The notes beneath the pieces are model-generated. The model did not search any database and was not told where the DNA came from. It saw only the letters and a program-made list of their open reading frames with translations. From Desulfallas sp. Bu1-1 (GTDB taxonomy: Bacteria > Bacillota > Desulfotomaculia > Desulfotomaculales > Desulfallaceae), in contig NZ_JADNRQ010000002.1 of NCBI RefSeq assembly GCF_015594625.1, positions 186,001-250,000 of the forward strand: DNA of 64,000 nucleotides, in the 5' to 3' direction. This document shows positions 34,976 through 44,122 of the stretch, in pieces. The position numbers were made by a program, and so were the translations under genes. Position 1 is the first letter of the stretch; every line of letters starts with the position of its first letter.

Positions 34976-35857
34976 TTAATCAACCCCCTGTTTTTTTAAA
35001 TCCGGCAGCAATTTCTGCGCGGTGGACTTGATGCCGTAATTGCCGGGCTTACCGCTCAAGGCCATTACCATGGCCAGCCGGCCCGGCGCCGTGTCAATAT
35101 TGTCTACAGTGCTGATATGTTTACGCTGGTATTCCTTCATGGACGAATAGGAAACATCGGTTTCCTCCACCCCGATGACGGGAATGTTTAATTCCGTAAA
35201 ATAATCGATAAAAGCAAGATCGATTTGGATATTGCGTTTATTTTCCTCGTAGCTGCCACCCACGACAATTACACCATCCACAGGTATCCCGTAATCGCCG
35301 CTCTTTTTTAGCAATTCCTTTTCCATCAACAGCCGGATGAGCTCCTCGTTTTCTCCCGTGATAATACCAATGGCGATTTCTGTACCCAGCTGGTTCAATA
35401 ATTCATCGTTGCTCAGGTCGTTCCGGTTCAAGTTTTGTTTTAATTCATTCAACGTTTTTTGCTCATTATAAAAAGTGTTGAGAGAGGTTACAGAGCTGAT
35501 GCTGCCTCCGGCGTCGGTGATTACCTTGGCCAGTTCGGGCGGATAGCCGAAACTATTTAATTCAACGATGGCAAAACGTTTATCCTTAAGCCTGTCACCA
35601 ACCAGGAGCGGCATAATTTGTTCTTCAAACTGTTTATTGACATTGTTATTCATTTCCAGGGTGTTGGCCCTGGCTTCGATTGCCTCGTTGGCCTCCCGTA
35701 AAGCCTGAAGCTGGCTTTCCAACCTGTCCGTAACCTGTTTCTGGTATTCAACAACGGTGTTGTTGCCAAGCAGGGTGCTGCCGATCAGGATGCCGATGCC
35801 CAGGGCCAGAAAAACGGCAACCAGGGAAGCAATATGATACTTATAATCGATAATCAT
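34976..35857 (-). CDS. SteB/MctB-like membrane protein (copper transporter family name)
   Basis: 293 residues: one N-terminal membrane segment (about 8-27, LVAVFLALGIGILIGSTLLG), a coiled coil (about 38-75) and an extracytoplasmic alpha/beta domain. Pfam calls this family copper transporter (MctB), but actinobacterial homologues encoded next to SteA are SteB, which acts in cell separation (family knowledge). The adjacency to SteA here supports the division/envelope reading over copper transport. Confidence 0.82.
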   Translation of the reverse strand: MIIDYKYHIASLVAVFLALGIGILIGSTLLGNNTVVEYQKQVTDRLESQLQALREANEAIEARANTLEMNNNVNKQFEEQIMPLLVGDRLKDKRFAIVELNSFGYPPELAKVITDAGGSISSVTSLNTFYNEQKTLNELKQNLNRNDLSNDELLNQLGTEIAIGIITGENEELIRLLMEKELLKKSGDYGIPVDGVIVVGGSYEENKRNIQIDLAFIDYFTELNIPVIGVEETDVSYSSMKEYQRKHISTVDNIDTAPGRLAMVMALSGKPGNYGIKSTAQKLLPDLKKQGVD

Positions 35858-35867
35858 TATTAATCAC

Positions 35868-36998
35868 CTAGATTCCCACCAGTAATCGAAATTGAATAAA
35901 CAATAGCCGTAATAGTTCCCTGGTAGAGGGGGCGATAATCATTACGGCAGCAACGGGTAAAAGAGCCGCGATGAAAATCGGCGCAAGATGTTTGAACTTC
36001 AACCTGCTCTTGTAAAGTTTGCTGACTCCTTTGGCATCCACCAGAATGGACCCGACCTTTGCCCTGACCAGAAAGGTGCTGGACATGCCCTTGCGTCCTT
36101 TTTCCAAAAAGTCGATCATGTTGGAATGAGTGCCCACCGCCACAATCAACTCGGCCCCTTTTTCATAGGCCAGAAGCATTGCTATATCCTCACTGGTACC
36201 GGGAGCGGCGTAAATTACGGCTTCGAGTCCCAGTTCCTTGACGCGGGTCATGCCGGGAGCCCTGCCGTCCGTATAGGCGTGCACCACCAATTCGGCCCCG
36301 CAAAGCAACATTTCATCGCTCACGCTGTCCATATCCCCAACAATCACGTCGGGCCGCAGCCCGAACTCGGCCAGCGCGTCCGCCCCGCCGTCGACTCCGA
36401 TCAGAACCGGCTTCACTTCATCAATATACGACTTGATCGCCTTTAAATCTTCCTTGTAATTTTTACCTCGCACTACAATAAGGGCATGCTTGCCCTTAAA
36501 ATTTGTTTTCACTGCAGGCACTGCATATTCGCCACAAATCAAACCAATTTCATTTTTGGCATAATCCATTGTATTTTGAACAAAATGAGACAGCACAGTT
36601 TCCAAGTTGGACCTGGCAGCCTCCATTTTTCTTTTAATTGTACCGGCATTTAATTCCTCTCCCTCTGCCAGTACCCGGCCTCTGCTGATAACCCGCCCTT
36701 CACGGATTTCGATTTCGTCCCCTTCCACCAGCAGCTCAAATAAATTACTGCCGGGGCAGTCCAAAAGCTTGATCCCGGACTCAACCAGGGTCAGGGGCCC
36801 GTGATTGGGGTAATCTTTACTCATCGAAGGTGAAACGTTGATTACCGCCTTAACCCGTGCCTCCACCAGGGCATTCGCAGCCACCTCGTCCAGGTCCCCG
36901 TGGTCGATCACGGCAATATCGCCGGGTTGCAGCCTTTTAACCAGTTTTTTTGTTTTTTTATCTAAACGGACAGTGCCCTTAATCGTGTTTTTTATCAC
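35868..36998 (-). CDS. steA: Putative cytokinetic ring protein SteA
   Basis: 376 residues. The middle region has a thiamin-pyrophosphokinase-like fold (LIGVDGGADALAEFGLRPDVIVGDMDSVSD), as in SteA of Corynebacterium, and the C-terminus has a membrane segment (about 337-358). With the SteB-like neighbour 10 bases downstream it is expected to regulate peptidoglycan hydrolysis at the division site. First gene of the envelope cluster, upstream of which lies spo0A's terminator region. Experimental work is from actinobacteria; the role in Firmicutes is inferred. Confidence 0.85.
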   Translation of the reverse strand: MIKNTIKGTVRLDKKTKKLVKRLQPGDIAVIDHGDLDEVAANALVEARVKAVINVSPSMSKDYPNHGPLTLVESGIKLLDCPGSNLFELLVEGDEIEIREGRVISRGRVLAEGEELNAGTIKRKMEAARSNLETVLSHFVQNTMDYAKNEIGLICGEYAVPAVKTNFKGKHALIVVRGKNYKEDLKAIKSYIDEVKPVLIGVDGGADALAEFGLRPDVIVGDMDSVSDEMLLCGAELVVHAYTDGRAPGMTRVKELGLEAVIYAAPGTSEDIAMLLAYEKGAELIVAVGTHSNMIDFLEKGRKGMSSTFLVRAKVGSILVDAKGVSKLYKSRLKFKHLAPIFIAALLPVAAVMIIAPSTRELLRLLFIQFRLLVGI

Positions 36999-37133
36999 AG
37001 TTTCACCACCTTTAACTAATACATTTTACAGTTTTTGCTTGTAAGCGTCAAGATTATGTGCACCGGCTAAAAATAAGTGTAAACAACATTAATTTAAAAA
37101 AGGTAACAATATGAACAAAGAACAAACAAAATA

Positions 37134-37163
37134 AATAAAAAATACCCACCGTCACAGTGGGTA
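37134..37163 (-). terminator. Terminator after spo0A
   Basis: Minus strand TACCCAC, seven-base loop, GTGGGTA followed by TTTTTTATTT, about 28 bases after the spo0A stop. Confidence 0.85.
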
Positions 37164-37191
37164 CATTTAAAAAATTCTTCGATATAGAGAC

Positions 37192-37959
37192 TTAACTGAC
37201 CTTGGATTCAATCCGGAGCTTGTCCGCCACCATGGCAATAAATTCAGAATTGGTCGGCTTTCCGCGTTCCAGGTTAATGGTATAGCCAAAAAATTTGGTC
37301 ATCATCTCGATATTACCCCTGTCCCAGGCCAGTTCAATAGCGTGGCGAATGGCTCTTTCCACCCTGCTGGGGGTGGTTTGATACTTCTGCGCAATCATCG
37401 GGTAAAGTTCTTTAGTTACAGCGCCCAGCAAGTTGACATCTTCGATAACTTTTAAGATGGCATCCCGCAGGTAATGATAACCTTTAATATGAGCCGGCAC
37501 TCCCATTTCATGAATGATGTTCGTTACCGCAACGTCCAGGTTTTTGGGTTTGGCCACCGAAATATACTGGGAAACTTTCAAGCCGCCAGCAAGCTGCCTG
37601 ATCCTGGTGGCCAGCACGGAAAAGTCAAAAGGCTTTAATATATAGTAATCCGCACCCAGCTCCACGGCCCTTTGAGTGATGTTCTCCTGGCCGAACGCCG
37701 TCAACATGATTACTTTCGGTTTATCCCGGTAATTCATATCGCTCAATTTTTCCAACACGCCTATACCGTCCAGGTGCGGCATTATTACATCAAGAACCAA
37801 TACATCGGGTGATTTTTCTTTGATCAATTCTATGGCTTCCAGTCCGTTCAGGGCAATACCAACAAGTTCAAAATCGTCTTGTTGTTGCAGAAATTCTTTT
37901 AATAATTCACAAAAATCTTTATTATCATCTGCAACAAGTATTTTTATAGCCTTTCTCAT
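37192..37959 (-). CDS. spo0A: Sporulation transcription factor Spo0A
   Basis: 255-residue response regulator that commits the cell to sporulation. Receiver domain about 1-125: acidic pair D11/D12, phosphoacceptor D57 (VLVLDVIMP), and LKPFDF with the conserved Lys. DNA-binding domain about 145-255 includes [18 protein letters not shown], the recognition-helix region that is almost invariant. ATG 37959 has AGGAGG upstream. It follows spoIVB, the standard order. A possible 0A box lies in its own promoter region. Confidence 0.98.
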   Translation of the reverse strand: MRKAIKILVADDNKDFCELLKEFLQQQDDFELVGIALNGLEAIELIKEKSPDVLVLDVIMPHLDGIGVLEKLSDMNYRDKPKVIMLTAFGQENITQRAVELGADYYILKPFDFSVLATRIRQLAGGLKVSQYISVAKPKNLDVAVTNIIHEMGVPAHIKGYHYLRDAILKVIEDVNLLGAVTKELYPMIAQKYQTTPSRVERAIRHAIELAWDRGNIEMMTKFFGYTINLERGKPTNSEFIAMVADKLRIESKVS

Positions 37960-38007
37960 GAAAATTCCCGCCTCCTAATATATATCTAATATAACTATTT
38001 ATATTTT

Positions 38008-38019
38008 TTTCTTCGACGT
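38008..38019 (-). promoter_or_regulatory. Possible 0A box upstream of spo0A
   Basis: Minus strand ACGTCGAAGAAA differs from the 0A-box core TGTCGAA by one base (C for the first T) and continues A-rich. It lies about 50 bases before the start codon, consistent with autoregulation. Confidence 0.35.
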
Positions 38020-38093
38020 GGAGGTGGGAATACCTTTAATTAATCTTAACTTTTTTGTTAAATTTTAACTTTTTTATGGTAAATAAATTGCAT

Positions 38094-39431
38094 TTATCCT
38101 GCTTTCTTTTTAAAATTCTTATTTTTTAATAAGTTTACTTCCTTTAACATATTTTCAGCCAGTACCCCGTAACCCTTGGTGGGGTCGTTGATAAAAACGT
38201 GGGTTACAGCTCCCACCAGCATGCCGTTCTGGATAATGGGGCTGCCGCTCATTCCTTGGATTATCCCGCCCGTGCGTCTGATTAATTCTCTGTCGGTTAC
38301 CTTGATTACCAGGCCTTTGTTCTGGTTGCCCGGCAAAACCTGCACTATCTGCACCGTAAACCTTTCTATTTTATCTTCATCGAGAACGGTTAAAATTTCA
38401 GCGGGGCCCTGTTTGATCTGGTAACTTAACGCCACGGAAACCGGTTTACTGTAATAGGGGTTTGTGATCACCGCTTTTTCCAGTTTGCCGAATATTCCAT
38501 ACCGGGTATTCTTTTCAATGGTACCGATAATATCACTTTCACCTTTAAACATCCCCATTTTTTCACCCGGTTCACCTTTCCGACCAGGGTGCAATCCTTT
38601 AACCGAAGCTTCTACTATTTTTCCGTTATATGTGCTGATCCTGCCGTCGTTTCCGTAGTTGCTGATCATATGCCCCAGCGCCCCGTACATCTTCGTTTCC
38701 GGCTCGTAAAACGTGAGCGTACCCACTCCGGCGGTGCTGTCCTTGACAAAAAGTCCGATGCGGTACCGGCCGGTTTCCCGGCATAATCCCGGTTTCACGC
38801 TAAGCTCTTTAATTTCATTTCCATGTTTGACTAATAAGTTGACTTTTTTTCCTTGCCTGCCACATTTATCGATCACTTGCTGAAGTTGATGTTCACCGGT
38901 AAGTTTTATGTTATTTACCCTTAGGATCAAGTCTCCTACGGAAATGCCGGCCTCCCGCGCGGGATTGATTTTTCCGGTTTCGGTTTTAACCGCCGCTTCC
39001 CCCACCACCATTACGCCTTCCGAATGTAATAGTACACCGATGGATTGCCCGCCGGGTATAACTTCTTCCGGCGCAACCACGTTTACCATCATCCGGTGAA
39101 TGGGTATTAGTCCGAACAACTTTACCTGCATGTCCAGGTGTCCGGGTTTTAGAGCCACAGGCATTGTTTTTTCAGGATTAAAATTTAACTCTTTATAATA
39201 ATTCCCGCCTACTGAAAAAATTTCACCCGGGGACCGCAAGTATACGCTTATATTTTCACGAATTAAACCGGGCAGCTTCAAACCCGCCGCTATACCATCG
39301 CCTACATGCACATACTGTCTTGCCGGAAGAAAATTAAGCCAGTAGGAGTGTAAACAGATTAAAAACATAAAAAAAGTAAATACTAGAATAAATGCTGTTG
39401 TCGAACGGCTGCGAATATTGTTGCGACTCAG
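38094..39431 (-). CDS. spoIVB: SpoIVB peptidase
   Basis: S55 serine peptidase secreted by the forespore to trigger pro-sigma-K processing. PDZ domain about 130-220 (AREAGISVGDLILRVNN), catalytic His in YGALGHMISNYG, and catalytic Ser in IIQGMSGSPIIQNG. An ATG at 39368 has no ribosome-binding site and falls inside the hydrophobic signal segment. Extending 21 codons gives LSRNNIRSRSTTAFILVFTF, a basic-plus-hydrophobic signal, beginning at CTG 39431 with AAAGGAGG eight bases before. I therefore call a CTG start, 445 residues. ATG 39368 remains the alternative. Confidence 0.9.
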   Translation of the reverse strand: MSRNNIRSRSTTAFILVFTFFMFLICLHSYWLNFLPARQYVHVGDGIAAGLKLPGLIRENISVYLRSPGEIFSVGGNYYKELNFNPEKTMPVALKPGHLDMQVKLFGLIPIHRMMVNVVAPEEVIPGGQSIGVLLHSEGVMVVGEAAVKTETGKINPAREAGISVGDLILRVNNIKLTGEHQLQQVIDKCGRQGKKVNLLVKHGNEIKELSVKPGLCRETGRYRIGLFVKDSTAGVGTLTFYEPETKMYGALGHMISNYGNDGRISTYNGKIVEASVKGLHPGRKGEPGEKMGMFKGESDIIGTIEKNTRYGIFGKLEKAVITNPYYSKPVSVALSYQIKQGPAEILTVLDEDKIERFTVQIVQVLPGNQNKGLVIKVTDRELIRRTGGIIQGMSGSPIIQNGMLVGAVTHVFINDPTKGYGVLAENMLKEVNLLKNKNFKKKAG

Positions 39432-39596
39432 GCTGCATACCTCCTTTAAAAATATTTAATTTTAATATCAGGTCTAATTTTAAATTGGCCTCGCCACCAT
39501 TCAATTATTCGGCCCTGAAGTGCCGCTCTTTGGCATCACCAGAGCCATTGCGGGTTAGTGCCGGATTGTAACATATTGATAATAAAAGCAGGCAAT

Positions 39597-39620
39597 AAAA
39601 AAACCGCATTTACAGCGGCT
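39597..39620 (-). terminator. Terminator after recN
   Basis: Minus strand AGCCGC, seven-base loop, GCGGTT (one wobble), T-run. It lies about 25 bases after the recN stop. Confidence 0.65.
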
Positions 39621-39644
39621 GTGTTAAAAATTGTTTTTTATGTA

Positions 39645-41324
39645 TTAATTTTTCAGCATTTGACGCACATGCTGAACAAGATTTTCAGATTCCGCGTCCC
39701 CACCCATCATCCGGCTTAATTCCTTGATACGCGCCTCCCCGTCCAACCGGTATACGGACGTTACCGTTTTACCGTTTTGGGACGATTTTTCAATCAAGTA
39801 ATGAGTTGAGGCGTAAGCCGCCACAGTGGCGGCGTGAGTTACACAGAGCACCTGTTTTTGACGGCCCAGTTGTTCCAGTTTTTCCGCCACGGCCTGCAAT
39901 GTGCGTCCACCAATACCGGCATCCACCTCGTCAAACACCAGGGTACAGTATTCATCATTGCCGGCCAGGATGGATTTAACGGCCAGCATTACACGGGAGA
40001 GTTCTCCGCCCGAGGCGATTTTGGCCAGCGGCTTTAGCGGTTCTCCCTGATTGGGGGAAATCAAAAATTCAACCTTATTTTTGCCGGTGGGGCCGGGCTC
40101 AACGGCACCTACTTCCACGGAAAAACTTACGTTGTTCATTTCCAGGTCCCTGAGTTCTTTTTCCACCGCCCGGCTGAGCGCCGAAGCCGCCGCCCGCCTG
40201 GCGTCTTCCAGTTTTTGGGCCAATTCGTCGTATTGCCTGGCGCACCTGTCCACCAGCTCGTCGATACCGGCAATGCCAGTTTCCATTGACTCCAGTTCTT
40301 CCAGCTCACTGGCCAGGTTGTCGCGGTATGCCAGTATTTCCGGCAGGCTGTCCCCGTATTTTCGCTTCAACCGTTCAATCAACGAAAGTCTTTCCTCGAT
40401 ATAATCAAGCTCCTGCGGGTTTACTTCCACACTTTCACGGTAGGCGGCCAGTTCCCGTCCGGTTTCTTCCACCAGGCACAGGGCCGAGTACACATTTTCC
40501 AGGAAAGTTTTACCCGCGGGTATATACAAGGACAATTCTTCCAGGTCACGTTTTGCCTGGCCCAGCAGGTCCATAGCCGCGGGACTTTGACCGGTGCCGG
40601 TGTAAATGCGATGTAAAACCTGTTCGGCCAGCAATCTGATTCTTTCCGCATTGGCCAGCAGTTCGCGGCGGTTTTTCAGCTCTTGTTCATCCTCCCCGGC
40701 CAGCCCCGCCGCATCTATCTCCTCGATCTGGTATAAAATCATGTCCCTGCGCTGCTGCCTCTCCCTGCCGCCGGAGATCATTTCCTTACGGCGCCGGACA
40801 TGGTTTTGCCACTCACGGTACGCGCGTTCCGTTTCCCGCCGCATATTTAATAAACCGGAGCCGCCGTAACTATCCAGCAGCAGCATCTGTTTTTCCGGCA
40901 CCAGCAATGACTGTTGATCGTGTTGCCCGTGCATGTCAACAATTGATCCGGCAATTTCCCTGTAAACGCCCAGGCTGACGATGCGACCGTTGATCCGGCA
41001 GACATTGCGGCCCTGGCGGTTCAGCTCCCTGCTCATGATTAACAAGTTGCCGTCCTGGTCGCCGCAGTCAAGACCGTATTCCGACATCTTTTGCTTTACG
41101 TGGCTCAATTGGGAATAGTCAATGGTGACTTGTATCACCGCCCGGTCCCGGCCGGTACGGATCATTTCAGCCTGCGCCCGGCCGCCCAACGCCGCCCTCA
41201 GTGCCTCGAGCATTATGGATTTGCCCGCTCCGGTCTCACCTGTCAAGACGTTTAATCCCGGCCCGAATTCAATTTCATTTTGATCAACTAAACCAAAATC
41301 TTTTATGTACAGGGAAATCAGCAA
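39645..41324 (-). CDS. recN: DNA repair protein RecN
   Basis: 559-residue SMC-like ATPase acting early in double-strand break repair. Walker A GETGAGKS is at 29-36, a central coiled coil spans roughly 150-370, and the C-terminal half has the ABC signature ASGGELSRVMLA and Walker B VFDEVDAGIGG. Six bases separate it from argR, the normal argR-recN arrangement. Confidence 0.97.
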   Translation of the reverse strand: MLISLYIKDFGLVDQNEIEFGPGLNVLTGETGAGKSIMLEALRAALGGRAQAEMIRTGRDRAVIQVTIDYSQLSHVKQKMSEYGLDCGDQDGNLLIMSRELNRQGRNVCRINGRIVSLGVYREIAGSIVDMHGQHDQQSLLVPEKQMLLLDSYGGSGLLNMRRETERAYREWQNHVRRRKEMISGGRERQQRRDMILYQIEEIDAAGLAGEDEQELKNRRELLANAERIRLLAEQVLHRIYTGTGQSPAAMDLLGQAKRDLEELSLYIPAGKTFLENVYSALCLVEETGRELAAYRESVEVNPQELDYIEERLSLIERLKRKYGDSLPEILAYRDNLASELEELESMETGIAGIDELVDRCARQYDELAQKLEDARRAAASALSRAVEKELRDLEMNNVSFSVEVGAVEPGPTGKNKVEFLISPNQGEPLKPLAKIASGGELSRVMLAVKSILAGNDEYCTLVFDEVDAGIGGRTLQAVAEKLEQLGRQKQVLCVTHAATVAAYASTHYLIEKSSQNGKTVTSVYRLDGEARIKELSRMMGGDAESENLVQHVRQMLKN

Positions 41325-41330
41325 GCCGTT

Positions 41331-41786
41331 TCACCTTCCCGACAAAGAAATGAGCTTTTTCTTGACGGCATGGGTAATTTTCTTGGGTTTAATTACCACC
41401 AGAATGGTATCGTCACCGGCCACGGTACCGATAATTTCCGGCCAGCCCGAATTGTCTATGGCGGAAGCCACACCCTGGGCCTCGCCCGGCAGCGTCTTGA
41501 TAATGATCAGGTTCTCACTGTTATCGATGGAAACCACCGAATCCCTGAAAAATCTTTTCAACCGGTCACTGTTTCTCGGGTTAACCGTTTCACCGGCCGC
41601 GGCGTAGCGGGAACCGCCCGAATTGCCGGGAACCTTGACCAGGCCCAACTCCTTGATATCCCTGGATATGGTGGCCTGGGTGACCGAAAACCCGGCTTTT
41701 CGCAACGCTTCCGCCAGGCCCTCCTGGGTGCTGATATCCTGCTCTTTAATAATTTCCAGGATTTTTTTATGACGCCAGGTCTTCAT
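41331..41786 (-). CDS. argR: Arginine repressor ArgR
   Basis: 151-residue hexameric transcription factor. N-terminal winged helix with [29 protein letters not shown] (split about 22-50) and C-terminal arginine-binding domain with [12 protein letters not shown]. Controls arginine metabolism genes. Its start overlaps the stop of the methyltransferase gene (ATGA), so both are translated from one message with recN. Confidence 0.96.
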   Translation of the reverse strand: MKTWRHKKILEIIKEQDISTQEGLAEALRKAGFSVTQATISRDIKELGLVKVPGNSGGSRYAAAGETVNPRNSDRLKRFFRDSVVSIDNSENLIIIKTLPGEAQGVASAIDNSGWPEIIGTVAGDDTILVVIKPKKITHAVKKKLISLSGR

Positions 41787-42379
41787 TGCTTCACCCTTTC
41801 TATTAAAACCAAATATGGGGCCGAAGCCGGCCGGTTGAGAAACGATACCTTCAACGCCCCAAAAAGTTTCGGGTTCAAGCCGGCGGCCATTTGCTCCACA
41901 GCCCTGCTCTCTTCCCCGGCGCCCCGGTGACCGGTATATACAACCATACTGATTCTCCCGCCCGGCTTCAATAAATTAAAAGCTGCATTAACCGCCTGGA
42001 GCGTGGTTTCCGGTCTGGTTGTGATGCCGTGGTCACCACCGGGCAAATAACCCAGGTTAAAAATAAAGCCGTCCACCGGCCTGTTAATGTATCGTTCCAT
42101 ATGTTCGTGACCGGCGTGGATCAACTCAACCCTTTGATCCAACCCGGATTCTTTCAGCAATATGGCCGTGCTCTCCAAAGCCTCGCGCTGTATGTCGAAC
42201 GCGTAAACCTTGCCGCTGTTTCCCACCGCCCCGGCCAAAAATAACGTATCTTTACCGTTGCCCGCCGTTGCGTCCACCGCCACGCTCCCTTCACGTAAAA
42301 TCTCGCCCAAAAATTTTTGCGCCAAAAGGACGGCATTACCCCGCACACCGGCAAATTGAACCGGTAATTCATGAACCAT
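41783..42379 (-). CDS. Class I SAM-dependent methyltransferase, MnmM (YtqB) family
   Basis: 198 residues. SAM-binding motif [15 protein letters not shown], acidic residue FDIQREAL, and catalytic-region [17 protein letters not shown], the signature of PF06962 proteins long annotated as rRNA methylases. B. subtilis YtqB was shown to be MnmM, which methylates the wobble uridine of tRNA (recalled family knowledge). Overlaps nadK by 11 bases upstream. Confidence 0.88.
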   Translation of the reverse strand: MVHELPVQFAGVRGNAVLLAQKFLGEILREGSVAVDATAGNGKDTLFLAGAVGNSGKVYAFDIQREALESTAILLKESGLDQRVELIHAGHEHMERYINRPVDGFIFNLGYLPGGDHGITTRPETTLQAVNAAFNLLKPGGRISMVVYTGHRGAGEESRAVEQMAAGLNPKLFGALKVSFLNRPASAPYLVLIERVKQ

Positions 42380-43238
42380 TTTTTCCGTCCCCTTCTTTCA
42401 ATTTTTCCCTCAGGATATCAAAAAAGGTTCGGTTGTTTAATTTGATAAACCTGGCACTGTGGGCCGCTTTTTTTACCTGAACCACATCTCCGTACTGCAA
42501 CCGCATGCCGTGTTGGCCGTCCATGGTCAGCATCACTTCGCCCTGCCTGGAAAGCAAAGTGACCCTGACCTCGCTTTCCGAAGCGATCACCAGAGGCCTT
42601 GCCCAAAGAGCATGTGGACAGATGGGGGTTATTACCATTAGTTCCAGGCTGGGCACCACCAGCGGCCCCCCCGCGGAAAGCGAGTAAGCTGTCGAGCCGG
42701 TGGGAGTGGATATGATCACTCCGTCGGCATGGTAGGTGCTGAAGTGCTGCCCGTCCACCACCGTATCCAGGATGATCAGCCTGGCAAAAGCCCCCTTGGT
42801 GATTACCGCGTCGTTCAAACCTGTTACGGGTTCGTAAACACGGTCGCCCCTGATGACCTTCGCTTCCAGCATCATCCGTTCCTCAACGGTGTATTTCCCA
42901 GCCAGCAAGCATTCCAAGGCGTCGCCCAGGTTGGGAATTTCAACTTCAGTAAGAAAACCGAGGCGCCCGAGGTTAACTCCGAAAATGGGTACGCCGAAGG
43001 GTGCCGCCAGGCGCGCGCTGTACAACAGCGTACCGTCACCGCCCAGCACGATCAGGCAATCCGCCCGTTGCACCATTTCCTGGCGGCTGCAGCGAGTTAC
43101 CGGCCTGTTGCCCGAATAAGGGCCTGCTTCATCCAGCAGCAGCGTAATGCCCCGGTTACCGAACCAGGCACAAATCTCGTCAATTAAACCGGCTATTCTT
43201 TCCCTTCCCAAATTGGACAGCAGACCGATAACCTTCAA
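42369..43238 (-). CDS. nadK: NAD kinase
   Basis: 289 residues phosphorylating NAD to NADP. Motifs: GGDG (66-69), NLGRLGFLTE, and TPTGSTAYSLSAGG. The start is TTG at 43238 with GGAGG six bases before, giving the standard N-terminus MKVIGLLSNLGRER; an earlier in-frame codon at 43352 would add unrelated sequence overlapping tlyA. Lies in the dxs-tlyA-nadK-argR-recN run typical of Firmicutes. Confidence 0.96.
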   Translation of the reverse strand: MKVIGLLSNLGRERIAGLIDEICAWFGNRGITLLLDEAGPYSGNRPVTRCSRQEMVQRADCLIVLGGDGTLLYSARLAAPFGVPIFGVNLGRLGFLTEVEIPNLGDALECLLAGKYTVEERMMLEAKVIRGDRVYEPVTGLNDAVITKGAFARLIILDTVVDGQHFSTYHADGVIISTPTGSTAYSLSAGGPLVVPSLELMVITPICPHALWARPLVIASESEVRVTLLSRQGEVMLTMDGQHGMRLQYGDVVQVKKAAHSARFIKLNNRTFFDILREKLKEGDGKNGS

Positions 43239-43311
43239 AGCTCCGCCTCCCCGGAAAAATATGGTTGGATAATTTAAAACGCCGGCCCCGGTGCGGTGCC
43301 GTGTGGCGGCG

Positions 43312-44118
43312 TTAGCGCAAAGCAAGGTGGGCGGTTTCCACCGCGGAATCAATTAACCCGGTCAGATTATCCACGTTGCGGCCGGGCTTTTGAAAATGCA
43401 ACAGGTATTCTACATTGCCCTCCGGTCCTTTCACCGGTGAATAATCCACGCCCAGGACGGCCCCGCCGGCATCCAGAACGGACAGGGCCACCTTGTGCAG
43501 TACCGCCCGGTGTATGCCCGGGTCCCTGACCACACCTTTTTTGCCGACATGTTCCCGCCCCGCTTCGAACTGGGGTTTTACCAGGGCCACCCCCTCGTAA
43601 TTTTCCAGCAGGTAGTCCACCCTGGGCAAAACTATCACCAGTGAAATAAATGAAACGTCAATGGTGACAAAGTCGGGCAACCCGGACTTAAAAACATCTT
43701 TTTCCATGTAGCGGATATTGGTGCGTTCCAGTAAGTGAACCCGGGGGTCGTTGCGCAACGACCAGGCCATCTGCCCGTAGCCCACGTCCACCGCGTAAAC
43801 CACGGCTGCGCCATGTTGCAGAGCGCAGTCGGTAAAGCCTCCGGTGGAAGCGCCGATATCCAGAACCACTCTCCCACGCAGGTCAATGTGGAAAACCTCC
43901 AGGGCCCTGGCCAGTTTAAGCCCGCCGCGGCTGGCGTAGGGCATTTTTTTACGGATGAAAATGTCCGCTGCCCTGCCGTCCACCTTTTGGCCGGGCTTGT
44001 CCACCACGGCGCCGTTAACTGTAACGTCCCCGGCCATAATTGCGGCCCGGGCCCTTTCCCTGCTGGGAAAGTGTCCCCTTTCCACCAGCAGCTGGTCAAT
44101 TCTTTTTTTCTCCGTCAC
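43312..44118 (-). CDS. tlyA: TlyA family rRNA (cytidine-2'-O)-methyltransferase
   Basis: 268 residues: N-terminal S4 RNA-binding domain (about 1-62, RIDQLLVERGHFPSRERAR) and FtsJ-like methyltransferase (ALEVFHIDLRGRVVLDIGASTGGFTDCAL split over 80-115). Family members methylate C1409/C1920 of rRNA. I choose GTG 44118, since GGAGG lies before it; GTG 44136 is alternative. Overlaps the dxs stop. Confidence 0.93.
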   Translation of the reverse strand: MTEKKRIDQLLVERGHFPSRERARAAIMAGDVTVNGAVVDKPGQKVDGRAADIFIRKKMPYASRGGLKLARALEVFHIDLRGRVVLDIGASTGGFTDCALQHGAAVVYAVDVGYGQMAWSLRNDPRVHLLERTNIRYMEKDVFKSGLPDFVTIDVSFISLVIVLPRVDYLLENYEGVALVKPQFEAGREHVGKKGVVRDPGIHRAVLHKVALSVLDAGGAVLGVDYSPVKGPEGNVEYLLHFQKPGRNVDNLTGLIDSAVETAHLALR

Positions 44119-44122
44119 GGTT

